The notes: generated by a model from the letters alone, not told the origin. A stretch of DNA of 64,000 nucleotides from Vulcaniibacterium tengchongense (GCF_003814555.1 NZ_RKQN01000001.1:248001-312000); one strand, 5' to 3'; positions 1-9,866 are shown, numbered from the stretch's first letter. Numbers and translations are program-made.

Positions 1-1
1 C

Positions 2-1759
2 GGCAGCTCGCAGCTGTACGCGATGCCCACCGCCGGCGGCACGCCGACGCAGTTGACCGACTTCCCGGTGGACGTCGGCAGCTACAAGCTGTCCCCGGAC
101 GGCACGCGCATCGCGTTCCACGCCGAGGTCTTCCCCGACTGCGCCGGCGACCTGGCCTGCAGCAAGCGCAGGCTCGAGGAGCGCGGCCAGCGCAAGAGCA
201 GTGGCGTGCTGTTCGAGCGCGTGTTCATCCGCCACTGGGATGCCTGGAACGACGGCCGCCTGAATCGCCTGTTCGTCGCCACGCTGCCCGGCAGCGGCCG
301 CAACGGCGAAGCCAAGCCCGTCGCCGCGGCCACCCTGGTCGGCGCCGACGTGATCGGCGACGTGCCGTCCAAGCCGTTCGGCGACGCCAGCGAATACACC
401 TGGGCGCCGGACGGCCGCAGCCTGGTGTTCAGCGCGCGCCTGGCCGACGCCAAGGAACCGACCTCGACCAACTTCGACCTGTACCAGGCGGCCGCGGACG
501 GCCGCGGCGCGGCGAAGAACCTCACCGCCGACAACCCGGCCTGGGACACCGGCGCGACCTTCGCCGCGGATGGCAAGACCCTGTACTACCGCGCGATGAA
601 GCGGCCCGGCTTCGAGGCCGACCGCTTCGCCCTGATCGCGCTCGACCTGGCCAGCGGCCAGCGCCGCGAAATCGCGCCGAACTGGGACCGCTCGGCCGAA
701 ACCATCGTGCTCAGCGCCGACGGCAGGACGCTCTACACCACCGCCACCGACCTCGGCGAGCACCCGCTGTTCGCGGTCGACGTCGCCAGCGGCGCGGTGA
801 GGAAGGCGGTGGGCGAGGGCAGCGTGTCCGCGTTCGACCTGGCCGGCCCGACCCTGGTGCTGACCCGCAACACGCTGAAGACCGGCGACGTGCTCTACGC
901 CACCAGCGCGGACGCCAGCGCCCCGCTGCGCGCGATCACGCCGGCGACGGGCGAGGTGCTGAAGGACGTCGCGTTCGGCGACTTCGAGCAGTTCAGCTTC
1001 AAGGGCTGGAACGGCGACACCGTGTACGGCTACGTGGTCAAGCCGTGGAACTACGCCGAGGGCCGGAAGTACCCGGTCGCGTTCCTGATCCACGGCGGCC
1101 CGCAGGGCAGCTTCGGCAACGGCTGGAGCTACCGCTGGAACCCGCAGACCTACGCGGGCCAGGGCTACGCGGTGGTGATGATCGACTTCCACGGCTCCAC
1201 CGGCTACGGCCAGGCCTTCACCGACGCGATCAGCCAGCACTGGGGCGACCGCCCGCTGGAGGACCTGCAGAAGGGCTGGGCGGCGGCGCAGAAGCGCTAC
1301 CGCTTCCTCGACGGCGACAAGGCCTGCGCGCTCGGCGCCAGCTACGGCGGGTTCATGGTCAACTGGATCGCCGGCAACTGGAACGCGCCGTGGAAGTGCC
1401 TGGTCAGCCACGACGGCGTGTTCGACCAGCGGATGATGGGCTACGCCACCGAGGAGCTGTGGTTCACCGAGTGGGAGAACGGCGGCACGCCGTTCGACAA
1501 GCCGGCGAACTACGAGAAGTTCAACCCGGTCAACCATGTCGACCGATGGCGCGTGCCGATGCTGGTGATCCACGGCCAGCAGGACTTCCGCATTCCCGTC
1601 GAGCAGGGCATCGGCGTGTTCACCGCGCTGCAGCGCCGCGGCATCGAGTCGCAGTTCCTGTACTTCCCGGACGAGAACCACTGGGTGCTCAAGCCGCAGA
1701 ACAGCGTGCAGTGGCACGACACGGTCAACGCCTGGCTGAAGAAGCACATCGGCCCGTGA
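2..1759 (+). CDS. S9 family prolyl oligopeptidase-type peptidase (5' end outside window)
   Basis: The C-terminal part of an S9 (prolyl oligopeptidase/acylaminoacyl peptidase) serine peptidase, which cleaves short peptides. The reading frame is open back to the first base of the window, so the true start lies upstream; an internal Met at 23 is not the start. The first two thirds carry beta-propeller-like repeats (for example LSPDGTRIAF, WAPDGRSLVFSA, FAADGKTLYY). The last ~260 residues are an alpha/beta hydrolase: an oxyanion-region HGGPQG, the nucleophile Ser in GASYGGF (codon at 1340), an Asp in HGQQDFRIP and a His in ENHW near the C-terminus. A GC-rich hairpin with a T-run follows. The enzyme is probably periplasmic, as is usual for such peptidases in this family, but the signal peptide is not in view. 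Confidence 0.95.
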   Translation, partial: GSSQLYAMPTAGGTPTQLTDFPVDVGSYKLSPDGTRIAFHAEVFPDCAGDLACSKRRLEERGQRKSSGVLFERVFIRHWDAWNDGRLNRLFVATLPGSGRNGEAKPVAAATLVGADVIGDVPSKPFGDASEYTWAPDGRSLVFSARLADAKEPTSTNFDLYQAAADGRGAAKNLTADNPAWDTGATFAADGKTLYYRAMKRPGFEADRFALIALDLASGQRREIAPNWDRSAETIVLSADGRTLYTTATDLGEHPLFAVDVASGAVRKAVGEGSVSAFDLAGPTLVLTRNTLKTGDVLYATSADASAPLRAITPATGEVLKDVAFGDFEQFSFKGWNGDTVYGYVVKPWNYAEGRKYPVAFLIHGGPQGSFGNGWSYRWNPQTYAGQGYAVVMIDFHGSTGYGQAFTDAISQHWGDRPLEDLQKGWAAAQKRYRFLDGDKACALGASYGGFMVNWIAGNWNAPWKCLVSHDGVFDQRMMGYATEELWFTEWENGGTPFDKPANYEKFNPVNHVDRWRVPMLVIHGQQDFRIPVEQGIGVFTALQRRGIESQFLYFPDENHWVLKPQNSVQWHDTVNAWLKKHIGP

Positions 1760-1766
1760 GCCCGGC

Positions 1767-1800
1767 CGGCCGCGCCCGGCGAAGGGCGCGGCCGTTTTCC
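1767..1800 (+). terminator. Rho-independent terminator after S9 peptidase
   Basis: A 10-bp perfect GC stem (GGCCGCGCCC at 1768-1777 pairing with 1784-1793), a six-base loop and GTTTTCC downstream. It lies between the peptidase stop and the DUF819 gene. Confidence 0.7.
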
Positions 1801-1823
1801 TCCGCTTTCCGACCGAGTCGCCG

Positions 1824-3077
1824 ATGGCCGCCGCCGCTGATCCCGCCGCTTCCACCGCGCTGATCACCAACGACATCGTGGTGCTCGGCCTGATCGCCGC
1901 CACGCTCGGCGTGGTGTTCTGGACCTCGTCGCTGGCGGCGTTCCGCAAGTTCTACGCGGTCGTGCCGGCGCTGCTGCTGTGCTACCTGATCCCGGGGCTG
2001 TTCAACACCTTCGGGCTCATCGACGGCGAGAACAGCCGGCTCTACAACCCGGTCGCCAGCCGCGTGCTGCTGCCGGCGGCGCTGGTGCTGCTGACGCTCT
2101 CGATCGACCTGAAGGCGGTGCTGCGGCTGGGGCCGAAGCTGGTGGCGATGTACGCCACCGCCTCGCTCAGCGTGGTGGCGGGCGGCATCCTCGCCTTCCT
2201 GCTGTTCCAGGCGGTGCATCCGGAGACCGTTGCCGGCGACACCTGGGCCGGCATGACCGCGCTGGCGGGCAGCTGGACCGGCGGCGGCGCCAACATGCTG
2301 GCGATGAAGGAGATCTTCCAGGTCGACGCGACCACGTTCGGCCAGTTCGCCGTGGTCGACGTCGGCGTGGGCTACGTGTGGATGGCGGTGCTGATCTTCC
2401 TCGCCGGACGCGCTGCGGCGATCGACGCGCGCAGCGGCGCCGACACGCGCGCCATCGACGAACTCCAGCGGAAGCTGGCCGCGTTCAAGGCCCAGCACAG
2501 CCGCGTCGCCAGCCTGGGCGACCTGATGGTCATCGTCGGGCTCGCCTTCGGTACGGTCGGCCTGGCGCATGCGCTGGCCGCGCCGCTGTCGGCCTGGTTC
2601 GGCGCCCACGTGGGCTGGGCGCGCACGGTCAGCCTGCACGAGCCTTTCGTGTGGGTGGTGCTGATCTGCACCTTCGTCGGCCTGGGCCTGAGCTTCACCC
2701 GGGCGCGCACGCTGGAGGGTGCGGGCGCGTCCAACGTCGGCACGCTGCTGCTGTACTTCCTGATCGCCAGCATCGGCATGCAGATGGACATCGTCGCGCT
2801 GTTCGACCGGCCCTGGCTGTACCTGCTGGGCCTGGTCTGGCTGGCGATCCACGTCCTGCTGCTGTGGCTGGTCGGCAAGCTGCTGCGCGTGCCGTTCTTC
2901 TATTTCGCGATCGGCTCGCAGAGCAACATCGGCGGGCCGGCCTCGGCGCCGGTGGTGGCGTCGGCGTTCCATCCCTCGCTGGCGCCGGTCGGCGCGCTGC
3001 TGGGCACGCTCGGCTACGCGACCGGCACCGGCCTGGCGTACCTGATGGGGCTGATCCTGCGCGCGCTGGCGCGCTGA
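1824..3077 (+). CDS. DUF819 family integral membrane protein
   Basis: A 417-residue polytopic membrane protein of the DUF819 (YjcL-like) family, whose substrate is unknown. The sequence shows about ten to twelve hydrophobic segments. A glycine-rich motif around AGSWTGGGANMLAMKE (residues ~150-165) and a second GSQSNIGGPASAPV near residue 370 are typical of the family and suggest an inverted-repeat transporter-like fold. The start ATG follows a short leader. The gene stands alone between the upstream terminator and a convergent cstA-ybdD pair, so the context does not reveal a function. Confidence 0.85.
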   Translation: MAAAADPAASTALITNDIVVLGLIAATLGVVFWTSSLAAFRKFYAVVPALLLCYLIPGLFNTFGLIDGENSRLYNPVASRVLLPAALVLLTLSIDLKAVLRLGPKLVAMYATASLSVVAGGILAFLLFQAVHPETVAGDTWAGMTALAGSWTGGGANMLAMKEIFQVDATTFGQFAVVDVGVGYVWMAVLIFLAGRAAAIDARSGADTRAIDELQRKLAAFKAQHSRVASLGDLMVIVGLAFGTVGLAHALAAPLSAWFGAHVGWARTVSLHEPFVWVVLICTFVGLGLSFTRARTLEGAGASNVGTLLLYFLIASIGMQMDIVALFDRPWLYLLGLVWLAIHVLLLWLVGKLLRVPFFYFAIGSQSNIGGPASAPVVASAFHPSLAPVGALLGTLGYATGTGLAYLMGLILRALAR

Positions 3078-3392
3078 GCAGGCCAGCTCGCGTATCCCGC
3101 CCGCGGCTTCCGCGGGCGATGATCGAGGTGGCGCGTCCCCGGCGCCGTGTGCGCCGCACAAGCGAACGGCCACGGCGCCTGCGGGCCGCGGATCAGGCCC
3201 GCGATCGCGTCGCGGCACGGCGGATGAAGCATTCCGCGATCGACCGTACCGGCGAGCGAACGGGCGGCGATCGCCGGACCCCCGGGGCGCGTGGCGGGAA
3301 CGCGGATGCCGCCGCCGCGCATGCGTGCAAGCCGACAAAAAAGGCGCCATCCGCGGATGGCGCCCGTCTCGTTGGCCCGATGCGGCCGCGGC
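3078..3392. other. Intergenic region between convergent genes
   Basis: 315 bases between the DUF819 stop and the ybdD stop. Apart from the minus-strand terminator at its right end, no gene is supported. Overlapping open frames here have no plausible product or ribosome binding site. Confidence 0.5.
3337..3364 (-). terminator. Rho-independent terminator of cstA-ybdD
   Basis: A 22-bp perfect palindrome (3343-3364, GGCGCCATCC arms). On the minus strand it is followed by six T residues, directly downstream of the ybdD stop. Confidence 0.85.
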
Positions 3393-3629
3393 TCAGCAAC
3401 AGCGGCTGCGCCCCTTGCCGTAGCGCGCGTCCATGCGCTCGCGGAAGAACTCTTCGCGGCTCATCGGCGCAAGCCCCGGATGCGTGCGGCGCACGTGCTC
3501 GACATAGACGTCGTAGTCCGGGATCCCGATCGCCAGGCGCGCGGTCTGGCAGCTCGCGCGCCACCAGCGCGCGAGCAGGTCCAGCGCCAGGCGGCCGAGG
3601 TCAGCGGGCGACCGCATCGAGCGCGACAT
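3393..3629 (-). CDS. ybdD: YbdD/YjiX (DUF466) family small protein
   Basis: A 78-residue YbdD/YjiX family protein, the small companion commonly encoded right after CstA/BtsT-type transporters. The family hallmark is clear: [36 protein letters not shown], ending in a double Cys. The start at 3629 is chosen because AAGGAG lies seven bases upstream (3637-3642 on the minus strand). The open frame continues further upstream, but that part reads as a shadow of cstA. The gene overlaps the cstA 3' end by 29 bases, which suggests translational coupling. Its biochemical role is not established; it is thought to accompany pyruvate/peptide uptake. Confidence 0.9.
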   Translation of the reverse strand: MSRSMRSPADLGRLALDLLARWWRASCQTARLAIGIPDYDVYVEHVRRTHPGLAPMSREEFFRERMDARYGKGRSRCC

Positions 3630-5661
3630 AGTCGGTCTCCTTCGCCGTCGGCGCGTGGCTGCGGCGGGCGGCGAGCGCGGCGCGCAGGCCGAAGAACACC
3701 GTCGCCAGCACCACCAGCACGAACAGCGCGCACAGGGCGGCATCGAGGTAGTTGTTGAAGATCACCCGCGACATGTCCTCCATCGACTTGGCCGGCGCCA
3801 GCACCTCGCCGCGGGCGGCGGCGTCGGCGAACTTGCGCGCGTTGGCGATGAAGCCGATCTTCGGATCCGGGTGGAACAGCTTCTGCCAGCCCGCCGTGAG
3901 CGTGCAGATCAGCAGCCACGCGGTCGGGATCAGCGGGATCCACAGGTACTTCTCGCGCTTCATCTTCACCATCACCACGCTGCAGAACACCAGCGCGATG
4001 CCCGCCAGCATCTGGTTGGCGATGCCGAACAGCGGCCACAGCGTGTTGATGCCGCCCAGCGGGTCGACCACGCCCTGGTAGAGGAAGTAGCCCCACAACG
4101 CCACCGCGATCGCGGTGCAGGCCACGTTCGCGGCCCAGCTCTCGGTGCGCTGGAACGGCGGGTAGGCCAGGCCGACCAGCTCCTGGATCATGAAGCGGGC
4201 CACGCGCGTGCCGGCATCGACCGTGGTCAGGATGAACAGCGCCTCGAACAGGATCGCGTAGTGGTACCAGAAGGCCATCATGCCTTCGCCCGGGACCAGC
4301 CCGTGCAGGATCTGGGCCATGCCCACGGCCAGCGTCGGCGCGCCGCCGGTGCGCGACAGGATGGTGCTTTCGCCGATCTCCTTCGCGGTCGCGGTCAGCA
4401 CGTCGGGCGTGAGCACGAAGCCCCAGTTCGAGATCGCGGCCGCCGCCGACTCGGGCGTGGTGCCGATCAGCGCGGCCGGCGCGTTCATCGCGAAGTACAC
4501 GCCCGGCTGCAGCACGCAGGCGGCGATCAGCGCCATCACCGCGACGAAGGCCTCCATCAGCATGCCGCCGTAGCCGACCATCGGAATGTCGCGTTCGTTC
4601 GACACCATCTTCGGCGTGGTGCCCGAGCTGATCAGCGCGTGGAACCCGGACACCGCGCCGCAGGCGATGGTGATGAACAGGAACGGGAACAGCTTGCCCG
4701 AGAACACCGGGCCGGTGCCGTCGACGAACCGGGTGATGGCCGGCATCTGCAGGTCGGGCATCGCGATGACGATGGCCACCGCGAGGATCAGCACGGTGCC
4801 GATCTTGAGGAAGGTGGACAGGTAGTCGCGCGGCGCCAGCAGGAACCACACCGGCAGTACCGAGGCGACGAAGCCGTAGCCGATCATCAGCCAGGCGAGC
4901 GTGGTGCCCTTGAGGTGGAAGGCCGGGCCCCAGGCCGGGTCGGCCGCGACCTTGCCGCCCAGCCAGATCGCCAGCAGCAGCAGGACGAACCCGATCACCG
5001 AGACCTCGAGGATCCGTCCCGGGCGGAAGTAGCGCAGGTACAGGCCCATCAGGATCGCGATCGGGATGGTCATCGCCACCGTGAACGTGCCCCAGGGGCT
5101 TTCCGCCAGCGCCTTGACCACCACCAGCGCCAGCACCGCCAGCAGGATCACCATGATCATCAGGATGCCGATCATCGAGATCACGCCGGCGGACGGGCCC
5201 ATCTCGGCGCGGATCATCTCGCCGAGCGAGCGGCCGTCGCGGCGGGTGGAGAAGAACAGCACCAGCATGTCCTGCACCGCGCCGGCCAGGACCACGCCGA
5301 ACAGGATCCACAGCGTGCCGGGCAGATAGCCCATCTGCGCGGCCAGCACCGGGCCGACCAGCGGGCCGGCGCCGGCGATCGCGGCGAAGTGGTGGCCGAA
5401 CACGATGCTCTTGGCGGTCGGCACGTAGTCCAGGCCGTCGTTGCGCCGCCACGCCGGGGTGGCCCGGGTGGCGTCCACCATCAGCGCGTTGCGCGCGATG
5501 TACAGGCCGTAGAACCGGTAGGCGATGGTGAACACGGATACCGCCGCGACCACCAGCCACATCGCGCTGATGGTCTCGCCGCGGTGCAGGGCGACGGTGC
5601 CGAGGCAGAAGGCGGCCAGCACCGCGAGCGCGGCCCAGCCGAGCCAGGAAAAAGCTTTCAT
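3601..5661 (-). CDS. cstA: Carbon starvation protein A (CstA/BtsT-type transporter)
   Basis: A 686-residue polytopic inner-membrane transporter of the CstA family. Known members import pyruvate or peptides under carbon limitation. Seen here are many hydrophobic helices, the conserved N-terminal stretch [34 protein letters not shown], and [16 protein letters not shown]. Its length matches E. coli CstA and BtsT. GGAGAG lies just upstream of the ATG. It forms an overlapping pair with ybdD and shares its terminator. Whether it acts as a peptide or a pyruvate transporter cannot be decided from sequence alone. Confidence 0.93.
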   Translation of the reverse strand: MKAFSWLGWAALAVLAAFCLGTVALHRGETISAMWLVVAAVSVFTIAYRFYGLYIARNALMVDATRATPAWRRNDGLDYVPTAKSIVFGHHFAAIAGAGPLVGPVLAAQMGYLPGTLWILFGVVLAGAVQDMLVLFFSTRRDGRSLGEMIRAEMGPSAGVISMIGILMIMVILLAVLALVVVKALAESPWGTFTVAMTIPIAILMGLYLRYFRPGRILEVSVIGFVLLLLAIWLGGKVAADPAWGPAFHLKGTTLAWLMIGYGFVASVLPVWFLLAPRDYLSTFLKIGTVLILAVAIVIAMPDLQMPAITRFVDGTGPVFSGKLFPFLFITIACGAVSGFHALISSGTTPKMVSNERDIPMVGYGGMLMEAFVAVMALIAACVLQPGVYFAMNAPAALIGTTPESAAAAISNWGFVLTPDVLTATAKEIGESTILSRTGGAPTLAVGMAQILHGLVPGEGMMAFWYHYAILFEALFILTTVDAGTRVARFMIQELVGLAYPPFQRTESWAANVACTAIAVALWGYFLYQGVVDPLGGINTLWPLFGIANQMLAGIALVFCSVVMVKMKREKYLWIPLIPTAWLLICTLTAGWQKLFHPDPKIGFIANARKFADAAARGEVLAPAKSMEDMSRVIFNNYLDAALCALFVLVVLATVFFGLRAALAARRSHAPTAKETDYVALDAVAR

Positions 5662-5793
5662 GACGACTCTCCGGAAGAGACCGTCGAAGGGTCGCGCCTG
5701 CGGGGCAGGCGGTCAATGCGCGGCGCGCCATGCCGGCTGCTACTTTGGTCTAAGCCCCGTGAAACCGCCGCGGCAAGCGCCCCGGATCGCCGG

Positions 5794-6789
5794 TCACAGC
5801 CACTTCGCGCGGCGCAGAAACCCGTACAGCACCGCGCACACCAGCGCGGTCGCGCCGATCATCACCGGATAGGCGTAGCGCCCGTGCAGCTCGGGCATGT
5901 GCTCGAAGTTCATGCCGTACCAGCTGGCGATCAGGGTCGGGGCGGCCAGCAGCGCGGCCCAGCCGGCCAGGCGCTTGACCACCTCGCCCTGGTGGATGGT
6001 CACCAGCGACAGGTTCACGCTCATCGCCGCGGTCAGCATCTCGCGCAGGGTGTCGGTGGTCTCGTTGATCCGCACCACGTGGTCGAGCACGTCGCGGAAA
6101 TACAGCCGGCTTTCCTCGTCGATCAGGCCGCCGCGCGGCCGCGCCAGCTGGCCGAGGATGTCCTGCAGCGGCGTCACCGCCATGCGCAGGCGGGTCAGTT
6201 CGCGCTTGAGGTCGTACAGCTGCCTGACCGTGTCGCGGCGGAATTCCTCGGCGAACACGTCCTGCTCCAGCTCGTTCAGGTCCTGGCTGAACTCCTGCAC
6301 GATCGGCAGGAAGTTGTCGACGATCAGGTCCAGCACCATGTACAGCGCGGCGCCGGGGCCGGGATGCTCGAGCTCGGGCGCCTCGCGCTCGAAGCGGGCG
6401 CGCGCCGGCGCGTAGCTGGTCGACGCACCGTGGCGCACCGTGACCAGGTAGCGCGGCCCGACGAAGACGTGGGTCTCGCCGAAACGGATGTGGCTGTCCA
6501 CGCTCTGCGCGGTGTGCACGACGACGAACAGCGAATTGCCGTACGCCTCGAGCTTGGGCCGCTGGTGCGCGTTGCGCGCGTCCTCGACCGCCAGGTCGTG
6601 CAGGCCGAACTCCTCCTGCAGCTTGGCCAGGATGCCCTCGTCCGGCTCGTACAGGCCGACCCAGACGAAGCTGCCGTCGTCGACCGCGAGCACGTCGCTG
6701 ATCGCGTCGATGCCGATGTCGCGGCGCGTGCCGTCGCGGCCGTACGCGGCGCAGTTGACCACGCATTGGGGCAGGGTGGGATCCTTCAT
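5794..6789 (-). CDS. corA: CorA family magnesium/divalent cation transporter
   Basis: A CorA-type channel for Mg2+ (and possibly Co2+/Ni2+) of about 331 residues. The large cytoplasmic N-terminal domain is followed by two C-terminal transmembrane helices. The signature YGMNF-EHMPEL (GMN motif, ~residues 290-300) lies between the helices, and the protein ends in a short basic tail (RRAKWL). The start is set at MKDPTLPQ. Upstream in-frame Met residues at 6798 and 6825 are possible, but that extension is GC-rich and not family-like. The gene stands alone between cstA and the DUF4105 gene, all on the minus strand. Confidence 0.9.
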   Translation of the reverse strand: MKDPTLPQCVVNCAAYGRDGTRRDIGIDAISDVLAVDDGSFVWVGLYEPDEGILAKLQEEFGLHDLAVEDARNAHQRPKLEAYGNSLFVVVHTAQSVDSHIRFGETHVFVGPRYLVTVRHGASTSYAPARARFEREAPELEHPGPGAALYMVLDLIVDNFLPIVQEFSQDLNELEQDVFAEEFRRDTVRQLYDLKRELTRLRMAVTPLQDILGQLARPRGGLIDEESRLYFRDVLDHVVRINETTDTLREMLTAAMSVNLSLVTIHQGEVVKRLAGWAALLAAPTLIASWYGMNFEHMPELHGRYAYPVMIGATALVCAVLYGFLRRAKWL

Positions 6790-6991
6790 GGCCGGCATCG
6801 TGCCCCGGCGCAGCGGGGGCGGCAAGCCTGCCGGCGTGCGCGCGGCTCGGGCACTTCCGGCCGAACGCGCCGGTGGCGGATCGGCGGCGTGGCCGTGCCG
6901 CGCGGCCGAGCCTGCTCGTCGGCCTGCGCGCCTGCTCGGTGTCCGCGCGCGTCCGCGGCCGGACCCGGGTCTGCACGCTGGACGGAGAGGC

Positions 6992-8239
6992 TCAGCGCCT
7001 GCGCAACCCCAGCCACAGGCCGACGTGCAGCGGCAGCAGCAGCGCGATCCAGTGCGCGTTGCGCTGCGGGTAGATCGGCAGCCAGTAGAAGAACAGCGAC
7101 AGCGCGGCGACCGCCGCGACCAGCCCGAGCATGCGACCGAACCAGGGACCCGGCGCCCGCCCGCGCAGCATCGTCCAGCCGCCCGGCAGCGCCAGCCAGC
7201 ACAGCGGGCTCAGCAGCAGCAGGTTGCGGTTCGCCCAGCCGTAGCGGTGCTCGGTGCCGAACCAGATGAACAGCATCAGCGCGCCGGCGACCCCGGCCAG
7301 GCTCCAGAACGGCAGCGCCAGGCCCGCCACGACCCGCGGCCGGCGCGCGCCGAGCCAGGCCGCGCCGAGCCCGAGCGCGAGCCCGGCGAGCAGCCATGCG
7401 CTCCAGCGCACCGGCCAGTCGCGCGGCTCCGGCGGCAGCCGGTGCGGCAGCACGTCCTGCTCGGCCGCCACCAGCGGGCGGCCTTCGCCGTTGCGGCTCT
7501 CGCGCAGTGCCGCGGCCAGGCGCATCGGCACGAAGGCCTCGCTCCACAACGGCAGCGGCCGGTCCGCGGCGGGCCCGAGGCCGAGATCGAAGCCCAGCCA
7601 CATCCACGGCGCCGGCGAGGCCAGCCGCACCGCCTCGCTGCGGTAGGTGCTGCCGTGCGAGCGGCCTTCCAGCTGCCGGCGCAGGCCGCCGCCGAGCGCG
7701 CGGTCGAGCGCGTCGCGCACGCGCGTGGAGCAGTTGTCGTCGAAGTACTGGTAGCCGTAGAAGGCGTTGTCCGGCTTGGCGTTCTCCGCCAGCGCCGCGG
7801 CCAGGCCGCGCGCCTGCGCCTCGTCGAGGTCCAGCCACTGGATCGCCACGCCGCGGCCTTCGTCGCGGTACTGCACCAGATCCTGCTCCAGCGGCAGCGC
7901 GGCGAGGCGGTAGCGCATGTCGCCGCGGACGAAGCGGGCGACGAAGTCCGGCTCGCCCGGATCGAAGAAACCGAAGTTGTACGAAACGGCCTGGCCGCTG
8001 CCCGGATCGAGCACGACCAGCGCGTTGTGGCCGAAGCGCTCCCAGAAGATCTCGCCCGGCTGCATCGTCGCCACGCCGATCCGCGGCGCGGCGGCGAACG
8101 CGGGTGCGGCGAGCAGGGCCAGCGCCAGCCACAGCAGGCGGGGCCAAGCGGCAAGCCGCGCGGGCCGCCGGCCCCGTCCCGGCGCAGCGTTCCGCGCCGC
8201 GGCGCGGCGCGACGCCGCCTCAGGCGCCACCGAGCACAC
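6992..8239 (-). CDS. DUF4105 / Lnb N-terminal-domain membrane protein
   Basis: A protein of about 415 residues with a DUF4105 (Lnb N-terminal periplasmic) domain. After a hydrophobic signal segment (LLWLALALLAAPAFA) it shows PGEIFWERFGHNALVV with a conserved His, and later DDNCSTRVRDALD with a conserved Cys. This His-then-Cys order is like permuted papain-fold acyltransferases/hydrolases. The C-terminal third has about four transmembrane helices. It lies directly after corC on the same strand, almost overlapping it, so it is probably co-transcribed. The exact start is uncertain: ATG at 8269 or 8254, or GTG at 8239 or 8230, none with a clear ribosome site. Lnb proteins N-acylate lipoproteins in Bacteroidota; a similar role here is only inference. 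Confidence 0.8.
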   Translation of the reverse strand: MCSVAPEAASRRAAARNAAPGRGRRPARLAAWPRLLWLALALLAAPAFAAAPRIGVATMQPGEIFWERFGHNALVVLDPGSGQAVSYNFGFFDPGEPDFVARFVRGDMRYRLAALPLEQDLVQYRDEGRGVAIQWLDLDEAQARGLAAALAENAKPDNAFYGYQYFDDNCSTRVRDALDRALGGGLRRQLEGRSHGSTYRSEAVRLASPAPWMWLGFDLGLGPAADRPLPLWSEAFVPMRLAAALRESRNGEGRPLVAAEQDVLPHRLPPEPRDWPVRWSAWLLAGLALGLGAAWLGARRPRVVAGLALPFWSLAGVAGALMLFIWFGTEHRYGWANRNLLLLSPLCWLALPGGWTMLRGRAPGPWFGRMLGLVAAVAALSLFFYWLPIYPQRNAHWIALLLPLHVGLWLGLRRR

Positions 8240-9086
8240 CCACGTGGAAGGCATGCACGCGGCGGGCATCGGCGCCGGAGACGCGGAACACGAAGCGGCC
8301 CAGGGTCAGCTCCTCGCCCTGCTCGGGCAGGTGGCCGATCGCGGCCGTGACCAGCCCGCCGATGGTGTCGTACTCGTCGTCGTCGAAGTCGGCGCCGAAA
8401 CGCTCGTTGAAGTCTGCGATCGGGGTCAGCGCGTCGACCACGAACTGGCCGTCGGCCTGCGCCGCGATCAACGCGTTCGGGTCCTCGGCGTCGTCGTGCT
8501 CGTCGTCGATGTCGCCGACGATCTGCTCGAGCACGTCCTCGATCGTGACCAGGCCGGCGACGCCGCCGTGTTCGTCGATCACGATCGCCATGTGGTTGCG
8601 CGACTGGCGGAACTCGCGCAGCAGCACGTTCAGGCGCTTGGATTCGGGGATCAGCACCGCCGGACGCAGCAGCGCATGGATGGTGGCCGGGCCGTTGTCG
8701 GCGACCACGCCGCGCAGCAGGTCCTTCGCCAGCAGGATGCCGAGGATCTCGTCCTTGTCCTCGCCGTGCACCGGGAAGCGGGAATGGCCGGACTCGACCA
8801 CGCGCTTCATCAGGTCCAGCAGCGGCGCATCGGCCGGCAGCGAGACCATCTGCGCGCGCGGCACCATCACGTCGCCGACGGTCAGGTCGGAGACGGCGAT
8901 CGCGCCTTCCATCATCCGCAGCGTGTCGGCGGCGATCAGGCCGTCGGCGTGGGCGTCGCGCAGCAGTTCGACCAGGTCTTCGCGGCTCGTCGGCTCGCCG
9001 GACAGGGCCGAGCTGAGGCGTTCGAGCCAGGAGCGCCGTTTCTCGGGTTCCGGCGCGTGGTTGCTACTACTGTCGTCCTCGGACAT
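8220..9086 (-). CDS. corC: CorC/HlyC family protein with paired CBS domains
   Basis: A 288-residue YbeX/CorC-type protein. The order is: an acidic N-terminal region, a CBS pair (VGDVMVPRAQMVSLPADAPL... and ...RPAVLIPESKRLNVLLREFRQSRNHMAIVIDEHGG-VAGLVTIEDVLEQIVGDI), and a C-terminal CorC_HlyC domain (FVVDALTPIADFNERFG...DTIGGLV). YbeX has been linked to Mg2+/Co2+ efflux and ribosome maintenance. In many Gammaproteobacteria the gene follows ybeZ-ybeY. Here it has the same strand as those two but is separated from them by an opposing secreted-protein gene. Confidence 0.93.
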   Translation of the reverse strand: MSEDDSSSNHAPEPEKRRSWLERLSSALSGEPTSREDLVELLRDAHADGLIAADTLRMMEGAIAVSDLTVGDVMVPRAQMVSLPADAPLLDLMKRVVESGHSRFPVHGEDKDEILGILLAKDLLRGVVADNGPATIHALLRPAVLIPESKRLNVLLREFRQSRNHMAIVIDEHGGVAGLVTIEDVLEQIVGDIDDEHDDAEDPNALIAAQADGQFVVDALTPIADFNERFGADFDDDEYDTIGGLVTAAIGHLPEQGEELTLGRFVFRVSGADARRVHAFHVGVLGGA

Positions 9087-9368
9087 TCGTGTTCAAAAAA
9101 GGCGCCCGGTGGGGATGGGGCGTCCGGGCCAAGTCTAGCGCGGAAGGGCGCGGGCTGCTCGCGGGCCGGCCGCGCGCGCCGGATGGGGCGCCGGGGCGAT
9201 GCGGGGGCGCGTGCGATCGGCCGGGTCGGAATAGGCCCGAGGCCCGATGCGGCAAAATCCGAGCCCGCGGCGCGGCGGAGCGCGCCTGGCCGCCGGACCG
9301 GCCCGCGGCCAGACTCGTGCCGCCGCCCCCGGGCGGCGAGCCACGATGTCACTTCAAGGAGGAATCCG

Positions 9369-9866
9369 ATGCGTCCATTCGCTTTCGCCCTCGCCGCGGC
9401 CGCGTTGAGCCTGGCCGCCGCCGTCCCGGCCGCCGCCGCGCCCGCCCGGGTCGCGCAGGCCGGGCCTTACGTCGATATGTCGGCCTACGTCAGCGGCGAC
9501 GCCCAGATCGACGCCTGGTACGGCGGCCGCGTGCGGCTGCAGCGGGATTTCGACGCGATCTGCGGCGACACCTTCTGCGAGGGCGACTACAGCAACATCC
9601 AGCCGCTGCGTTTCGTCTGCTCGGTGCACCAGGCCAGCGGCCGCCTGGGTGGTTGCGTGTGGACCTTCGCGGCCAGCGACGAGGCCGTCGATCCGCGCAC
9701 CGGCGCGATCGCGGTGCGGCCGCAGGTATGGCGCTGCCCGGTGCCGCTGGCGCCGCGCACCACCGCCGAGGCGCTGCTCGCGGTGCTGGCCGCCGAATCG
9801 CCGCTGTACGCGCCGCTGCCGGGCACGGACCGCTCGATCTACGACGGCCTGATCGATTGTCTGTAG
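9369..9866 (+). CDS. Small secreted protein of unknown function
   Basis: A 165-residue protein with a clear Sec signal peptide (FAFALAAAALSLAAAVPAAAA, cleavage near AAAA-PARV). A strong ribosome site AAGGAGGA at 9357-9364 decides the start at 9369. The mature part has six Cys residues (ICGDTFCEGDY, RFVCSVHQ, GGCVWTF, WRCPV, IDCL), which fits a disulfide-rich periplasmic or extracellular protein. I do not recognise a named domain. It lies on the opposite strand between corC and ybeY, interrupting what is normally one operon. Confidence 0.8.
   Translation: MRPFAFALAAAALSLAAAVPAAAAPARVAQAGPYVDMSAYVSGDAQIDAWYGGRVRLQRDFDAICGDTFCEGDYSNIQPLRFVCSVHQASGRLGGCVWTFAASDEAVDPRTGAIAVRPQVWRCPVPLAPRTTAEALLAVLAAESPLYAPLPGTDRSIYDGLIDCL

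Noticed and set aside
3655-7269. 1200-codon plus-strand open frame over cstA and corA
   Set aside because: It reads through two well-supported minus-strand genes, with an Arg/His/Gln-rich composition typical of shadow frames.
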